DNA of 64,000 nt from Brevundimonas lenta (GCF_014196335.1 NZ_JACIDM010000002.1:248001-312000); one strand, 5' to 3'; counted from the first letter of the stretch, positions 27,382 through 36,492 are shown. Program-made: numbers and translations. Notes: generated from the letters alone by a model not told the origin.

Positions 27382-27870
27382 ATGGATACCCGCCGCCAAC
27401 TTCTGCTGTCCGCCGGCGCGCTGGCCCTGGCCGGGTGCGCGCCCGAAGCGGCGGATGCGTCGGAGGGGCAGTATGCGGGGTCGCCGTTCCGGCGGCTGAG
27501 CGACGCCCAATGGCGCGAGCGGTTGCCGGATCTCAGTTATCGCGTGCTGCGGCACGAGGCGACTGAGCGGGCGGGAACCAGCGCGCTGAACGACGAGCAC
27601 CGGCGCGGGACGTTCGTGTGCCGGGGCTGCGAGCTGCCGCTGTTCCGGTCGGCGTGGAAGTTCGAGAGCGGGACGGGCTGGCCGAGCTTCTACCGGACCA
27701 TGACGGCCAATGTGGCGACCAAGACGGACCGTCTGCTGGGCATTCCGCGGACCGAGTATCACTGCGCCCGCTGTCTGGGGCATCAGGGGCATGTGTTCGA
27801 CGACGGGCCGCCGCCGACCGGCAAGCGGTACTGCAACAACGGCGCGGCGCTGAGCTTCCGGCCGGCCTGA
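27382..27870 (+). CDS. msrB: Lipoprotein methionine-R-sulfoxide reductase MsrB
   Basis: Reduces methionine-R-sulfoxide, here probably in the periplasm. 162 residues from ATG 27382; the upstream frame is repeat sequence. The N-terminus RRQLLLSAGALALAGC is a lipoprotein signal with a lipobox ending at about Cys19. The MsrB fold has both zinc pairs, CRGC near 79 and CARC near 128, the SGTGWPSFY motif near 96, GHVFDDGPPPTGKRY near 137 and the catalytic Cys151 in RYCNNGAALSF. An electron donor to an exported MsrB is not encoded nearby. Confidence 0.92.
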   Translation: MDTRRQLLLSAGALALAGCAPEAADASEGQYAGSPFRRLSDAQWRERLPDLSYRVLRHEATERAGTSALNDEHRRGTFVCRGCELPLFRSAWKFESGTGWPSFYRTMTANVATKTDRLLGIPRTEYHCARCLGHQGHVFDDGPPPTGKRYCNNGAALSFRPA

Positions 27871-27881
27871 CTCTCCTGGTA

Positions 27882-28014
27882 CCGCTCATCCCCGCGAAGG
27901 CGGGGATCCAGTCCTGTTTGTGGAACGCCGGCGCTTCAGGACCGCGGGACGTGAGCAGTCGGCGGATACTGATCACCCAAAGCACTGGTTCCCCGCCTTC
28001 GCGGGGATGAGCGG
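27882..28014. repeat. Composite palindromic repeat, family P2, copy 1
   Basis: 133 bases. Ends CCGCTCATCCCCGCGAAGGC and CCTTCGCGGGGATGAGCGG are inverted repeats, and CCCCGCGAAGGCGGGG is itself a hairpin. The interior includes GTCCTG, GGAACGCCGGCGCTTCAGGA and GATCACCCAAAGCACTG, shared with 41671-41807. It fills the gap between the convergent genes msrB and the 28026 membrane protein, leaving 11 bases on each side. Related motifs around CATTCCCGCGAAGGCGGG are widespread in proteobacteria. Confidence 0.88.
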
Positions 28015-28025
28015 AAGGAGGGACG

Positions 28026-28406
28026 CTAGCGCGCCGCGCGGGCCTTGAGGGCGGACTCGGCGGTGGCGCCGAAGATGACGGCGGCGATGATGACCACCAG
28101 GCCGTAGTCGTGGCCGGGCCAGAATACGGGGACCGCCGCCAGCAGCAGCACGATCATCGGGAACAGGCCGGCCCACAGCAGGGCGCCGGGGTTGCCCGCA
28201 TCGATCATGGGCGGACGCGGCGGCTGGCCCATCATCTTCATCATGCGCGGGTTGAGCAGGATGAAGCCGCCGGCGCAGATGATGGCGAGCAACGGATTGC
28301 GCAGCGCCGCCTGGGGCGGGCCGAACAGGATGGTCGTCATCAGGACGAGCGCGAGGGCGAAGGCGGTGGAGATCGCCAGCAGAAGGTTCGGTTCGATACG
28401 CTTCAA
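28026..28406 (-). CDS. Small membrane protein coupled to phaC
   Basis: 126 residues starting at TTG 28406, which overlaps the phaC stop as TTGA; no ATG fits near the beginning of the hydrophobic core. Four hydrophobic segments: LLLAISTAFALALVLMTTIL, LLAIICAGGFILLNP, ALLWAGLFPMIVLLLAAVPV and GLVVIIAAVIFGA. A cytoplasmic-looking loop RMMKMMGQPPRPPMIDAG separates the middle helices. Family not recognised. The four-base overlap suggests the protein is made together with PHA synthase. Confidence 0.7.
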   Translation of the reverse strand: MKRIEPNLLLAISTAFALALVLMTTILFGPPQAALRNPLLAIICAGGFILLNPRMMKMMGQPPRPPMIDAGNPGALLWAGLFPMIVLLLAAVPVFWPGHDYGLVVIIAAVIFGATAESALKARAAR

Positions 28407-30349
28407 GACTTCACTTTCACATACGATCCCGGCGCAGCCTCTAGCGGCGGAAGCGGGCCTTTTTCGGGATCGCGGGCGGGAATCCAGTCGCCGGACTTCG
28501 CGTGGAGCCAGTCGGCCCAGTGATTCCACCAGCTGCCGGGATGCTCTACCGCGCCGGCCTGCCATTCGGCGAGGGAGGCGGGCAGGGCCGCGTTGGTCCA
28601 GTGCTGGTATTTGTTCGCCGAGGGCGGATTGACCACGCCGGCGATGTGGCCGGAGCCGGCCAGCGTCAGGGTGACGTCGGCGCCGGAGAAGGCGCGGGCC
28701 GAGCGGTAGACCGAGTTCATCGGCGCGATGTGGTCCTCGCGGCTGGCCTGGAAGTAGAGCGGGGTCTTCACCTTCGACAGGTCGACCTTGAGGCCGCCGA
28801 TCTCGAATTCGCCTTTGGTCAGGGCGTTCTGGCCATACATCTTGCGCAGATAGTCGAGGTGCAGGGTCTTCGGCATGCGGGTCTGGTCGGCGTTCCAGAA
28901 CAGCAGGTCGAAGGCGGGCGGGGCCTTGCCCATCAGATAGTTGCTGACGAAGAACGACCAGATCAGGTCGTTGGCGCGCAGGGCGTTGAAGGTCTCGGCC
29001 ATGGCCGCGCCGGGCAGGACGCCGCCGGCCGCGTCCATCTGCTGCTCGACCTCATTGAGCCAGTGTTCGTCGGTGAACAGCAGCAGGTCGCCGGCCTCGG
29101 CGAAGTCGTGCTGGGCGGCGAAGAAGGTGTTGGCGGAGACGCGATCGTCCTTCTTCGCAGCCATGTGGGCCAGCGCCGCGCCCATCAGGGTGCCGCCGAT
29201 GCAGTAGCCGACGGTGTTGAGGTGTTTCGACCTGGTCTGTGCGAGCACCTTTTCGACGGCGCGGTAGACGCCCTTCTCCAGATAGTCGTCGAAGCCGAAA
29301 CCGGCCTTGTCCTGATCCGGATTGACCCAGGAGCAGACGAAGACGGTGAAGCCCTGGGCCGAGAGCCAGCGGATCATCGAGTTCGCCGGCTGGAGGTCCA
29401 GGATGTAGAATTTGTTGATCCACGGCGGGAAGATCAGCAGCGGGACAGCGCGCTGCTTGTCGGTGGCCGCGTCGTACTGGATCAGTTCGAACAGCTCGTC
29501 GCGCCAGACCACCTTGCCGGGGGCGGTGGCGACGTTGCGGCCGATTTCGAAATGGCCGTAGTCGGCCTGGCTGATCTTCAGCTTGCCGTGGCCGCGCTCG
29601 AGGTCGGCGGCGAAATTCTGCATCCCCTTCACCAGCGATTCGCCGTTGGTCTCGGCCAGGGCCTTCAGGGCGACCGGGTTGGAGGCGAGGAAGTTGGAGG
29701 GGGAGAAGGCGTCGGTCAGCAGTTTGGTGAAGAACTCGGCGCGGCGGCGCGTGCGCGGATCGACGTCGTCGACGCTGGAGACGAGGCCGTTCATCCAGTC
29801 GGCCGTGACCAGGTAGGACTGGCGCATGACGTCGAACATCGGGTTCTCGGACCAGGCGGGATCCTTGAAGCGCTTGTCCTTCGAGGGGGCGGCGGCGGGC
29901 TCCTCGCCGGCGGCGCGGCGGGCCGTGGAGGCCCACAGGTCCATGTAGCGGCTGAACAGATCGGCCTGGGCGCTGAACAGGCGGTCGGGGCGGGCGGCGA
30001 GGCTGGACATGACCGAGGTCATGGCCGGGCCGACGTTGAAGGGGTCGGGCGACAGGGCGGCGGGGCGGTCGGCCTGGCTGAGCGCGGCCTCGGCGATGGC
30101 GGCCTGGGCGGTCATGGCGGCGCGGGCGAGGTTGAGCGACAGGGTCTCCAGCATCTCGCGCTGGTCGGGGCCGGGAGCGGCGGCGGCCGGTTCGGGCGCA
30201 GGCTCGGGCCGGGGCGGGGGAGATTCGGGCGCGGCGACTTTCGGAGACGCGGCCTTGGGCGCGCGGGGCCTGGCGGAGGTCGGGCGGCCGGAGCGCCGCG
30301 GGGCGCGCGGAGCGGCGTCGGCGGGCGGGACAGTCGGACGCTTTGCCAT
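28403..30349 (-). CDS. phaC: Poly(3-hydroxyalkanoate) synthase, class I
   Basis: Polymerises 3-hydroxyacyl-CoA into PHA storage granules. From ATG 30349 it has 648 residues; the open frame further left overlaps the divergent lipoprotein gene. Residues 1-65 are a Pro/Ala/Arg-rich extension (RPTSARPRAPK). The alpha/beta hydrolase core has PPWINKFYILDL near 308, the lipase-box equivalent GYCIGG with nucleophile Cys383, Asp in SREDHIAP and His in GSGHIAG. The C-terminal PASLAEWQ...HPGSWWNHWADW is typical of class I. phaAB are not in the window. Confidence 0.94.
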   Translation of the reverse strand: MAKRPTVPPADAAPRAPRRSGRPTSARPRAPKAASPKVAAPESPPPRPEPAPEPAAAAPGPDQREMLETLSLNLARAAMTAQAAIAEAALSQADRPAALSPDPFNVGPAMTSVMSSLAARPDRLFSAQADLFSRYMDLWASTARRAAGEEPAAAPSKDKRFKDPAWSENPMFDVMRQSYLVTADWMNGLVSSVDDVDPRTRRRAEFFTKLLTDAFSPSNFLASNPVALKALAETNGESLVKGMQNFAADLERGHGKLKISQADYGHFEIGRNVATAPGKVVWRDELFELIQYDAATDKQRAVPLLIFPPWINKFYILDLQPANSMIRWLSAQGFTVFVCSWVNPDQDKAGFGFDDYLEKGVYRAVEKVLAQTRSKHLNTVGYCIGGTLMGAALAHMAAKKDDRVSANTFFAAQHDFAEAGDLLLFTDEHWLNEVEQQMDAAGGVLPGAAMAETFNALRANDLIWSFFVSNYLMGKAPPAFDLLFWNADQTRMPKTLHLDYLRKMYGQNALTKGEFEIGGLKVDLSKVKTPLYFQASREDHIAPMNSVYRSARAFSGADVTLTLAGSGHIAGVVNPPSANKYQHWTNAALPASLAEWQAGAVEHPGSWWNHWADWLHAKSGDWIPARDPEKGPLPPLEAAPGSYVKVKS

Positions 30350-30426
30350 GGGTTGCGGCTCCGGGAGGTCGTCAGGATCGGACGCAAGGACGCGCGCCGC
30401 CCTTCCGCCTGTCACGATCATGGCAT

Positions 30427-30885
30427 ATGACCGGCAGTGAAATGAACGCGCCGATCCGGAAAATTGCTGCGCTTTCGGTCCTTGTGGCCGGAACCCTGGG
30501 GCTGACGGCGTGCGCCGGGGCCTTCGATCCCGAGACGGACGCCACTTCGCCGCTGGCGCCGCGGGTCCAGGAGATGGTCGACTCGCACCGCGAATTCCCC
30601 CGCTGGGAGCAGTTCCCGCGCCAGCTGGAGCCTGAACCGGAGCCCGTCGCCATCGCCGCCAATGTGAACACCCTGCGGGTGTCGTCGGGCGCGCTGGCGG
30701 GCGAGGCGTCGCGGATCGACTGGCAGACCAGCGGCGACGCGGCGGCCTTCGCGGAATCGACCCGGGCGCGCGTTTCCGCCGTCGAGGTGGCTCGTCCGAC
30801 CGCCGAGACCGCGGCCGAGATCGAGGCTTTCGCCCGCCGGGCCCGTGAACGGGGCCGCGCCCCGCCGCCGATCGACCGGCGCTAG
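30427..30885 (+). CDS. Lipoprotein of unknown function
   Basis: 152 residues, divergent from phaC and 59 bases before glpX. The signal ALSVLVAGTLGLTAC has a lipobox LTAC at about Cys28. ATG 30442 is an alternative start; neither has a strong ribosome binding site. The mature part has two recognisable blocks, VQEMVDSHREFPRWEQFPRQ and NVNTLRVSSGALAGEASRID, then an Ala/Glu-rich helix and a basic Pro tail. Unknown family. Confidence 0.7.
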   Translation: MTGSEMNAPIRKIAALSVLVAGTLGLTACAGAFDPETDATSPLAPRVQEMVDSHREFPRWEQFPRQLEPEPEPVAIAANVNTLRVSSGALAGEASRIDWQTSGDAAAFAESTRARVSAVEVARPTAETAAEIEAFARRARERGRAPPPIDRR

Positions 30886-30944
30886 ACCCCAAAATCATCG
30901 CCCGGACGACAGAATCCGGGGAGTATCGTCGCAGGAGAACGCCT

Positions 30945-31904
30945 ATGGCCGGATCGGCCCCCTATGCATCCACGCTCGCGGCCGACGCCGCCCGGGTGAC
31001 CGAGCTGGCCGCCATCGCCAGCTACGCCCAGATCGGCCGCGGCGATGAGAAGAAGGCCGACCAGCTGGCCGTGGACGCCATGCGCACGGCGCTGAACGCG
31101 CTCGACATCGACGGCAAGATCGTCATCGGCGAGGGCGAGCGCGACGAGGCCCCGATGCTGTACATCGGCGAGAAGGTCGGCACCGGCAAAGGCCCGGAGA
31201 TCGACATCGCCCTGGACCCGCTGGAAGGCACGACGCTGACGGCCAAGGCCATGGCGAACGCCCTGTGCGTGCTGTCGATGTCGCCGGGCGGCGGCATGCT
31301 ACATGCCCCCGACACCTATATGGACAAGATCGCCATCGGCCCGGGCTATCCGGCCGGCACGGTCGACCTGGACCACTCGCCGCAGGACAACGTCCGCGCG
31401 CTGGCCAAGGCCAAGGGCGTTTCGCCGTCGGAAATCACCGTCTGCGTCATGGACCGTCCGCGCCATGCGGAGCTGATCGCGGCGCTGCGCGAGGTCGGCG
31501 CCAAGGTGGTGCTGATCACCGACGGCGACGTGGCCGGCGTGATCCACACGGCCGAGCCGGAGACGGGCATCGATATGTACCTGGGTTCGGGCGGCGCGCC
31601 GGAAGGCGTGCTGGCGGCCTCGGCGCTGAAATGCGTCGGCGGCTTCTTCCAGGGCCGGCTGATCTTCCGCAACGACGACGAGCGCGAGCGTGCCCGTCGC
31701 ACCGGCGTGACCGACTTCGACCGCAAATACGACCTGCACGAGCTGGTGTCGAAGGACGCCATCTTCGCCGCCACGGGCGTGACCAAGGGCGCGATGCTGG
31801 ACGGCGTCCAGTTCCGCGACGGCTTCGTCACCACCCATACGCTGGTGATGGATTCCTCGACCCGCACGGTGCAGCGCATCCGCACGACGCGTCCGGTGGC
31901 CTGA
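30945..31904 (+). CDS. glpX: Class II fructose-1,6-bisphosphatase
   Basis: Hydrolyses fructose-1,6-bisphosphate in gluconeogenesis. 319 residues; metal and substrate motifs are GEGERDEAPMLYIGE near residue 62, IALDPLEGTTLTAKAMANAL near 88, and CVMDRPRH near 166; DGDVAG near 188 and GSGGAPEGVLAASALKC near 211 are also family features. The stop overlaps the recJ ATG by one base. The glpX-recJ pair is conserved in alphaproteobacteria. Confidence 0.96.
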   Translation: MAGSAPYASTLAADAARVTELAAIASYAQIGRGDEKKADQLAVDAMRTALNALDIDGKIVIGEGERDEAPMLYIGEKVGTGKGPEIDIALDPLEGTTLTAKAMANALCVLSMSPGGGMLHAPDTYMDKIAIGPGYPAGTVDLDHSPQDNVRALAKAKGVSPSEITVCVMDRPRHAELIAALREVGAKVVLITDGDVAGVIHTAEPETGIDMYLGSGGAPEGVLAASALKCVGGFFQGRLIFRNDDERERARRTGVTDFDRKYDLHELVSKDAIFAATGVTKGAMLDGVQFRDGFVTTHTLVMDSSTRTVQRIRTTRPVA

Positions 31905-33712
31905 TGGCCGACGGCGGGAGCCTGCCTGCTTTTCTGGGTGTCTCCCGCTCGCTGTCGGGCCGGGCGTGGCGGCAAAGGCCGGCCGAGCCGGGCCTGATCC
32001 GCGCGCATATGCAGACCCTGGGTCTGGACGAGCCGCTGGCGCGGGCGCTGGCGGCGCGGGGCGTGCGCGCCGACCAGGGCGCGGACTTCCTGACGCCGAC
32101 GCTGAAGGCGCTGTTCCCCGATCCGTCCAGCTTCATGGACATGGACACCGCCGCGGGCGCGATCCTGGACGCGTTTCAGGCCGGGTCGTCGATCCATGTG
32201 TTCGCCGACTATGACGTCGACGGCGCGTCGAGCGCGGCCCTGCTGGTGCGCTGGTTCCGGGCCATGGGCGCGGAGCTGCCGATCTACGTCCCCGACCGGA
32301 TCACCGAGGGGTATGGCCCCAGCGCGAAGGCGTTCGACACGCTGAAGGCGTCGGGCGCGGACCTGGTCATCACCGTCGACTGCGGCGCGGCGGCCAACGA
32401 GGCCGTGGCCCATGCGGCGGCGATCGGGCTGAAGGTCGTGGTCATCGACCACCACATGATGCGCGAGCACCCGCCGCAGTGTCTGGCGGTCGTCAATCCG
32501 AACCGGCCGGGCTGCAACTCGGGCCAGGGCAATCTGGCGGCAGCGGGGGTGGTGTTCGTGCTGCTGGCGGCGCTGAACCGCGAGGGGCGGAGCAGGGGAC
32601 TGTTCGCGGACCGGGCCCAACCGGATATCCGGCAGTGGCTGGACCTGGCCGCGATGGGCGCGATCTGCGACGTGACCGGCCTGACCGGCTTCAACCGGGC
32701 GCTGACCAGCCTGGGCCTGAAGGTCATGTCCGAGTGGAGCAATCCGGGACTGCGGGCGCTGCTGGCGGCGGCGAACGCGGAGCAGGGACCGGCCAAGGTC
32801 AATCACGCCGGCTTCATCCTGGGACCGCGGATCAATGCGGGCGGACGGATCGGCAAGTCGGACCTCGGCGCACGCCTGCTGTCGACGGACGACGAGGCCG
32901 AGGCCCGCGAACTGGCGCAGGAGCTGGACGCCCTGAACATCGCCCGGCGCGAGGTCGAGAAACAGGTGACCGATCAGGCCCAGCGCCGGGTCGAGGCGAC
33001 CGGCGCGCATGCGGACGGATCCGCCGTGGTGGTGATCGAGGGCGACGACTGGCACCCGGGCGTGGTGGGCATCGTCGCCGGGCGGCTGCGGGAACGCTGG
33101 CGCAAGCCGGTCGTGGTCATCGGCGTGGATGCAGTGAACGGCGTGGGCAAGGGCTCGGGCCGGTCGCAGCCGGGCATGAACCTGGGCAAGGCGATCCAGG
33201 CGGCCTGGGAGGCCGGGGTGCTGCTGGCGGGCGGCGGGCACGCCATGGCCGCGGGCCTGACCGTGAAGACGGAAGACATCGGCCGGCTGCGCGATTTCCT
33301 GAACGACCGGATGATGGGCGAACAGGCGGCGGCCGAGGCGCTGGACGCGGTGGAGATCGACGCCCTGATCGATCCGTCGTCGGCGACGCGCGGCCTGTTC
33401 GAACAGTTCGAGCAGCTGGCGCCGTTCGGCCCGGCCAATCCCGAGCCGCTGTTCGCGCTGGAGCACGTCAGCGTGCGCGAGCCGGTGGCCATGAACGGCG
33501 GCCATGTGCGCTGCCGCCTGGTCGGCGCCGACGGCGCGTCGGTGAAGGCCATCGCCTGGCGTTGCGCCGACCTGCCGTCGGGCAAGGCGCTGCTGGCGGG
33601 CGAGGGCGGACTGAGCATCGTCGGTCGTCTGAAGGCGGACGACTGGAACGGCCGCCGGGGCGTGCAATTCGAGATCGAGGACGTCGCCGATCCGCGTATG
33701 GCGCAGCCGTAA
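31904..33712 (+). CDS. recJ: Single-stranded DNA exonuclease RecJ
   Basis: 5'-3' ssDNA exonuclease for recombination and mismatch repair. 602 residues from ATG 31904; the larger open frame to the left lies over glpX. DHH phosphoesterase motifs: VFADYDVDGASSAALLV near 105, VDCGAAANEAV near 160, VVIDHHMMREHPP near 183. The DHHA1 part has AGGGHAMAAGLTVK near 445, and an OB-like C-terminus follows. A motif-III region GPRINAGGRIG lies near 307. Confidence 0.95.
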   Translation: MADGGSLPAFLGVSRSLSGRAWRQRPAEPGLIRAHMQTLGLDEPLARALAARGVRADQGADFLTPTLKALFPDPSSFMDMDTAAGAILDAFQAGSSIHVFADYDVDGASSAALLVRWFRAMGAELPIYVPDRITEGYGPSAKAFDTLKASGADLVITVDCGAAANEAVAHAAAIGLKVVVIDHHMMREHPPQCLAVVNPNRPGCNSGQGNLAAAGVVFVLLAALNREGRSRGLFADRAQPDIRQWLDLAAMGAICDVTGLTGFNRALTSLGLKVMSEWSNPGLRALLAAANAEQGPAKVNHAGFILGPRINAGGRIGKSDLGARLLSTDDEAEARELAQELDALNIARREVEKQVTDQAQRRVEATGAHADGSAVVVIEGDDWHPGVVGIVAGRLRERWRKPVVVIGVDAVNGVGKGSGRSQPGMNLGKAIQAAWEAGVLLAGGGHAMAAGLTVKTEDIGRLRDFLNDRMMGEQAAAEALDAVEIDALIDPSSATRGLFEQFEQLAPFGPANPEPLFALEHVSVREPVAMNGGHVRCRLVGADGASVKAIAWRCADLPSGKALLAGEGGLSIVGRLKADDWNGRRGVQFEIEDVADPRMAQP

Positions 33713-33790
33713 CGGCGATCTCAACTTTTCTTTGAAAAAGGCGTTGCAGCCTTCGGAGGCCCCGGCTATATCGCCGCTTCCCCGCGCAGC

Positions 33791-33865
33791 GGTCCCTTCG
33801 TCTATCGGTTAGGACGTCAGGTTTTCAACCTGAAAAGAGGGGTTCGACTCCCCTAGGGACTGCCA
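33791..33865 (+). tRNA. tRNA-Glu (UUC)
   Basis: 75 bases. Acceptor GGTCCCT pairs with AGGGACT (first pair G-U), D arm TCTATCGGTTAGGA, anticodon stem CAGGT with ACCTG around loop TTTTCAA (anticodon TTC), T arm GGGGTTCGACTCCCC, encoded CCA. Lies alone between recJ and the receiver gene. Confidence 0.96.
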
Positions 33866-33970
33866 CGCGGGGCATTCTCCTCACATCATCAGAACTACCG
33901 TACGGCGAGCCTTTTGCGGCCGGACGCGTTAGCATGCAGCGCCGGCTTCGGCGCGATGGAGGACTCCCCC

Positions 33971-34402
33971 TTGCACGAACAGACGGACTCCTCGACCGAC
34001 GCCCTGCAGGCTGCGCCGTACGGCAGCAGCGAAACGATCCTGATGGTCGAGGACAACGCCGACGTTCTGGAGCTGGGGTCGATGATCCTGCGTGAGGCCG
34101 GTTACGGGGTTATCGAGGCGGATTCCGCCGAGGATGCGCTGGAAGCCGTGCAGGACGGCGCGGTGTTCGATCTTCTGTTTACGGACATTGTCATGCCCGG
34201 CGGAATGGACGGTCTGGCCCTGGCGGAGCGCGTCCGGACGCTGATTCCGGCCGTTCCGGTGCTGCTGACGACCGGTTGGGCGGACCGGGCGGCCGAGCAG
34301 AAAGGCCAATCGGACTATGCCCTTATCGGTAAGCCTTACCGGCCGATCGACCTGGTCCGGCGGGTTCGTGCGCTCCTGGACGGGCATTCCGGCGGCAGTT
34401 GA
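33971..34402 (+). CDS. Stand-alone response-regulator receiver protein
   Basis: 143 residues from TTG 33971, which has GGAGGA 7 bases upstream; ATG 33956 is in frame but has no ribosome binding site. After about 20 polar residues (HEQTDSSTDALQ) comes one receiver domain: ILMVEDNADVLELG with the acidic pair, the phospho-acceptor in LLFTDIVMPGGMDG, TTGWAD for the conserved Thr, and GKPYRPIDLVRRV with the conserved Lys. No output domain. The sequence resembles receivers of hybrid kinases (FixL/blue-light type); the partner kinase is not in the window. Confidence 0.88.
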   Translation: MHEQTDSSTDALQAAPYGSSETILMVEDNADVLELGSMILREAGYGVIEADSAEDALEAVQDGAVFDLLFTDIVMPGGMDGLALAERVRTLIPAVPVLLTTGWADRAAEQKGQSDYALIGKPYRPIDLVRRVRALLDGHSGGS

Positions 34403-34512
34403 GGAGAATTGTCTCCCGACGGGCCAGAAATTGACGTTTTTCGCTTTCCTGCAGTTCACAGAACCGTGTTAAACAAATCTTGTCCGTACAGATCGCGGGC
34501 AGGGGGAAGGTT

Positions 34513-35070
34513 GTGTCGGACTACGAGGGTGTGGAGGCGGCCGAGGCCGTAAGGATCGCCGGACGGGTCAAATGGTTCGATCCGGGGAAGGGGTATGGAT
34601 TCATCATCCCCGACGATCCAGGCCTGACCGACCTGAAGGACGTGCTGCTGCACATATCGAGCCTGCGTGACAGCGGGCGCGAGAACGCGCCTGAAGGCGC
34701 GGCGATCTCCTGCGATTGCGTACGCCGCCCCAAGGGCTGGCAGGTCACCGAGATTCACGATCTGGGCGAGGGCGACCCCTCCATCCAGGTTGCGCCGCGC
34801 CGCACCGGCTATGACAGCCTGCGCGAAAGCGGCCCTGTGACGATGGACGGCGCCGGCGGCCCGCTGGAAGCGGCCGTGGTGAAATGGTTCAACCGCACCA
34901 AGGGCTACGGATTCGTGGTGCGCGACAGCCAACCGGGCGATATCTTCGTCCATGTCGAGACGTTGCGGCGTTGCGGGCTGGATGATCTTCTGCCCGGAGA
35001 GCCCGTCTCGGTGCGTTTCGCCGAGGGCCCCAAGGGGCTGGTGGTCGCGGAAATCAGACCGGGCGGCTGA
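34513..35070 (+). CDS. Double cold-shock-domain protein
   Basis: 185 residues from GTG 34513 after AGGGGGAAGG. Two CSDs: residues about 18-85 with [19 protein letters not shown] and VLLHISSL, and about 115-182 with [18 protein letters not shown] and [15 protein letters not shown]1 (KGYGF) and RNP2 (VLLHI, IFVHV) are intact in both. Caulobacter has two-CSD proteins of this kind (CspC and CspD), important in stationary phase; assignment between them is not possible here. Nucleic-acid binding, cytoplasmic. Confidence 0.93.
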   Translation: MSDYEGVEAAEAVRIAGRVKWFDPGKGYGFIIPDDPGLTDLKDVLLHISSLRDSGRENAPEGAAISCDCVRRPKGWQVTEIHDLGEGDPSIQVAPRRTGYDSLRESGPVTMDGAGGPLEAAVVKWFNRTKGYGFVVRDSQPGDIFVHVETLRRCGLDDLLPGEPVSVRFAEGPKGLVVAEIRPGG

Positions 35071-35099
35071 GCGTCGCCCTAACAGGGTGGCGTGTGCCT

Positions 35100-35585
35100 A
35101 TGTCGAATCGTCGGGGCTTCATCAGCGGGATCGTGGGCGGTCTGGCCGCGGCCGTGCTTCTGGCGGGCTGCGCCGGCGCGGGCGCGCCCAAGGATCAGAA
35201 TGGCAATCCCATGGAGCCGCTGACGATCACCACCGCCTCGGGCGAGCACAAATTCATGGTCGAGATCGCCGACGACGAGGCCGAGCGTCAGCGCGGGCTG
35301 ATGGAGCGGGAGCCGCTGGCCGCCGACCGGGGCATGCTGTTCGAGTTTCCGGACGTGCGCGAGCGCAGCTTCTGGATGCACAACACGCCCAGCCCGCTGG
35401 ACATCATCTACATCGACCCGCACGGCGTGATCATCTCGATCGCCAAGAACGCGCCGCCGAACAGCGACGCCCTGATCCCGTCCAACGGCGCGGCGATGGG
35501 CGTGCTGGAGCTGCGGGCCGGGCGGGCGGACGAGATCGGCGCCAAGGCAGGCGACAAGGTCCGCCACCCGTTCTTCGCCGAATAG
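35100..35585 (+). CDS. DUF192 lipoprotein
   Basis: 161 residues from ATG 35100; GTG 35094 is too close to the AGGGTGG. Signal GGLAAAVLLAGC with a lipobox at about Cys24. The DUF192 domain has DDEAERQRGLMEREPLAAD near 60, GMLFEFPDVRERSFWMHNT near 80, PLDIIYIDPHGVI near 102, and VLELRAGRADEIGAKAGD near 135. Family of small periplasmic or lipid-anchored proteins of unknown function. It follows the double-CSD gene, a common alphaproteobacterial neighbour. Confidence 0.9.
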   Translation: MSNRRGFISGIVGGLAAAVLLAGCAGAGAPKDQNGNPMEPLTITTASGEHKFMVEIADDEAERQRGLMEREPLAADRGMLFEFPDVRERSFWMHNTPSPLDIIYIDPHGVIISIAKNAPPNSDALIPSNGAAMGVLELRAGRADEIGAKAGDKVRHPFFAE

Positions 35586-35644
35586 CTGAACTATCCGAAG
35601 CGCGTCCGTTGCGGCGCGGGGCCGAGTGTGTCAAATCCCGCCGC

Positions 35645-35709
<65 letters not shown>

Positions 35710-35721
<12 letters not shown>

Positions 35722-35913
35722 ATTCACCGGTTGAGCGACAGACACCATCGCCGGCGGGATCGGCAGCGCCGGGCCGGATGCGGCGTCCGGCGCCGGTTCG
35801 ATCGCCAGAGTCGCCATCCGGAACCGCCCGCACTTGTAGCAAGCATGGCCGCGCCGGCGTTCCGACCAGTACATTTCATGCTGGCAAAACAAGCGCTTGA
35901 GCTTCGTGATCAT
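35710..35913 (-). CDS. Small CxxC protein, possible zinc binder
   Basis: 67 residues from ATG 35913, preceded by GGAGGGG at 5 bases spacing, the best ribosome binding site in this neighbourhood. A basic start MITKLKRLFCQHEMYW is followed by GHACYKCGRFR, so Cys10, His12 and the CxxC could bind zinc; the rest is Ala/Pro-rich. The stop codon lies inside the tRNA-Pro gene on the opposite strand. Divergent from the complex I subunit gene. Unknown family. Confidence 0.6.
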
Positions 35914-36100
35914 GCCGCCCCTCCGATCGGGCATCGAAGCGGGCGGGCCGCCTTATGGTCAAGCTGGCCTTTGGGTCTATGACCTTCGGGGGAGGGGAGC
36001 GATCCCTTCCCGAGCCGGCGAACCGTGCGACGCCTTGATCGGAGCCGCGAAGGCTCCTAGACGCGGGGGACCGGTTCCGGCCGGAAGAAGAGGTTCTTTC

Positions 36101-36406
36101 ATGCTCGCCCGCATCTACCGCCCCGCCAAGACCGCCATGCAGTCCGGCAAGGCCAAGTCGAGAGACTGGCGGCTGGAGTTCGAGCCGGCCTCGGCCCGCA
36201 CCATCGATCCGCTGATGGGCTGGACGTCGTCGAGCGACATGAACGGCCAGGTGCGGCTGACCTTCGACTCGAAGGAAGAGGCGGTCGCCTACGCCGAGCG
36301 CCACGGCATCCCGTTCCGCCTGCAGGAGCCGCAGGAGCCGCCGGTGATCATCAAGGCCTACGCCGACAATTTCGCCACCTTCCGCAAGCAGTCCTGGACG
36401 CACTGA
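36101..36406 (+). CDS. NDUFS4-like NADH dehydrogenase accessory subunit
   Basis: Alphaproteobacterial homolog of the mitochondrial 18-kDa complex I subunit (ETC_C1 family). 101 residues: ARIYRPAKTAMQSGKAKSRD at the start, WRLEFEPASARTIDPLMGWT, then SSDMNGQVRLTFDSKEEAVA, YAERHGI, and the end AYADNFATFRKQSWTH. It binds at the peripheral arm of complex I. ATG 36101 follows AGAAGAGG. The nuo operon is not in the window, as usual for this gene. Confidence 0.94.
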   Translation: MLARIYRPAKTAMQSGKAKSRDWRLEFEPASARTIDPLMGWTSSSDMNGQVRLTFDSKEEAVAYAERHGIPFRLQEPQEPPVIIKAYADNFATFRKQSWTH

Positions 36407-36431
36407 TCGCGGCCGGCGATCAGCGCCTTTT
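36404..36431 (+). terminator. Possible terminator of the NDUFS4-like gene
   Basis: TGATCGC and GCGATCA, beginning at the stop codon, form a 7-base-pair stem with loop GGCCG, then GCGCC and a short TTTT. The gap between stem and T run makes it a weak candidate. Confidence 0.3.
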
Positions 36432-36492
36432 GAGGGCCTGTCGCCTGTCGGCTACTTGAGGCCCGGGATTTCCGCGTACCTTGCCCCCTCGG

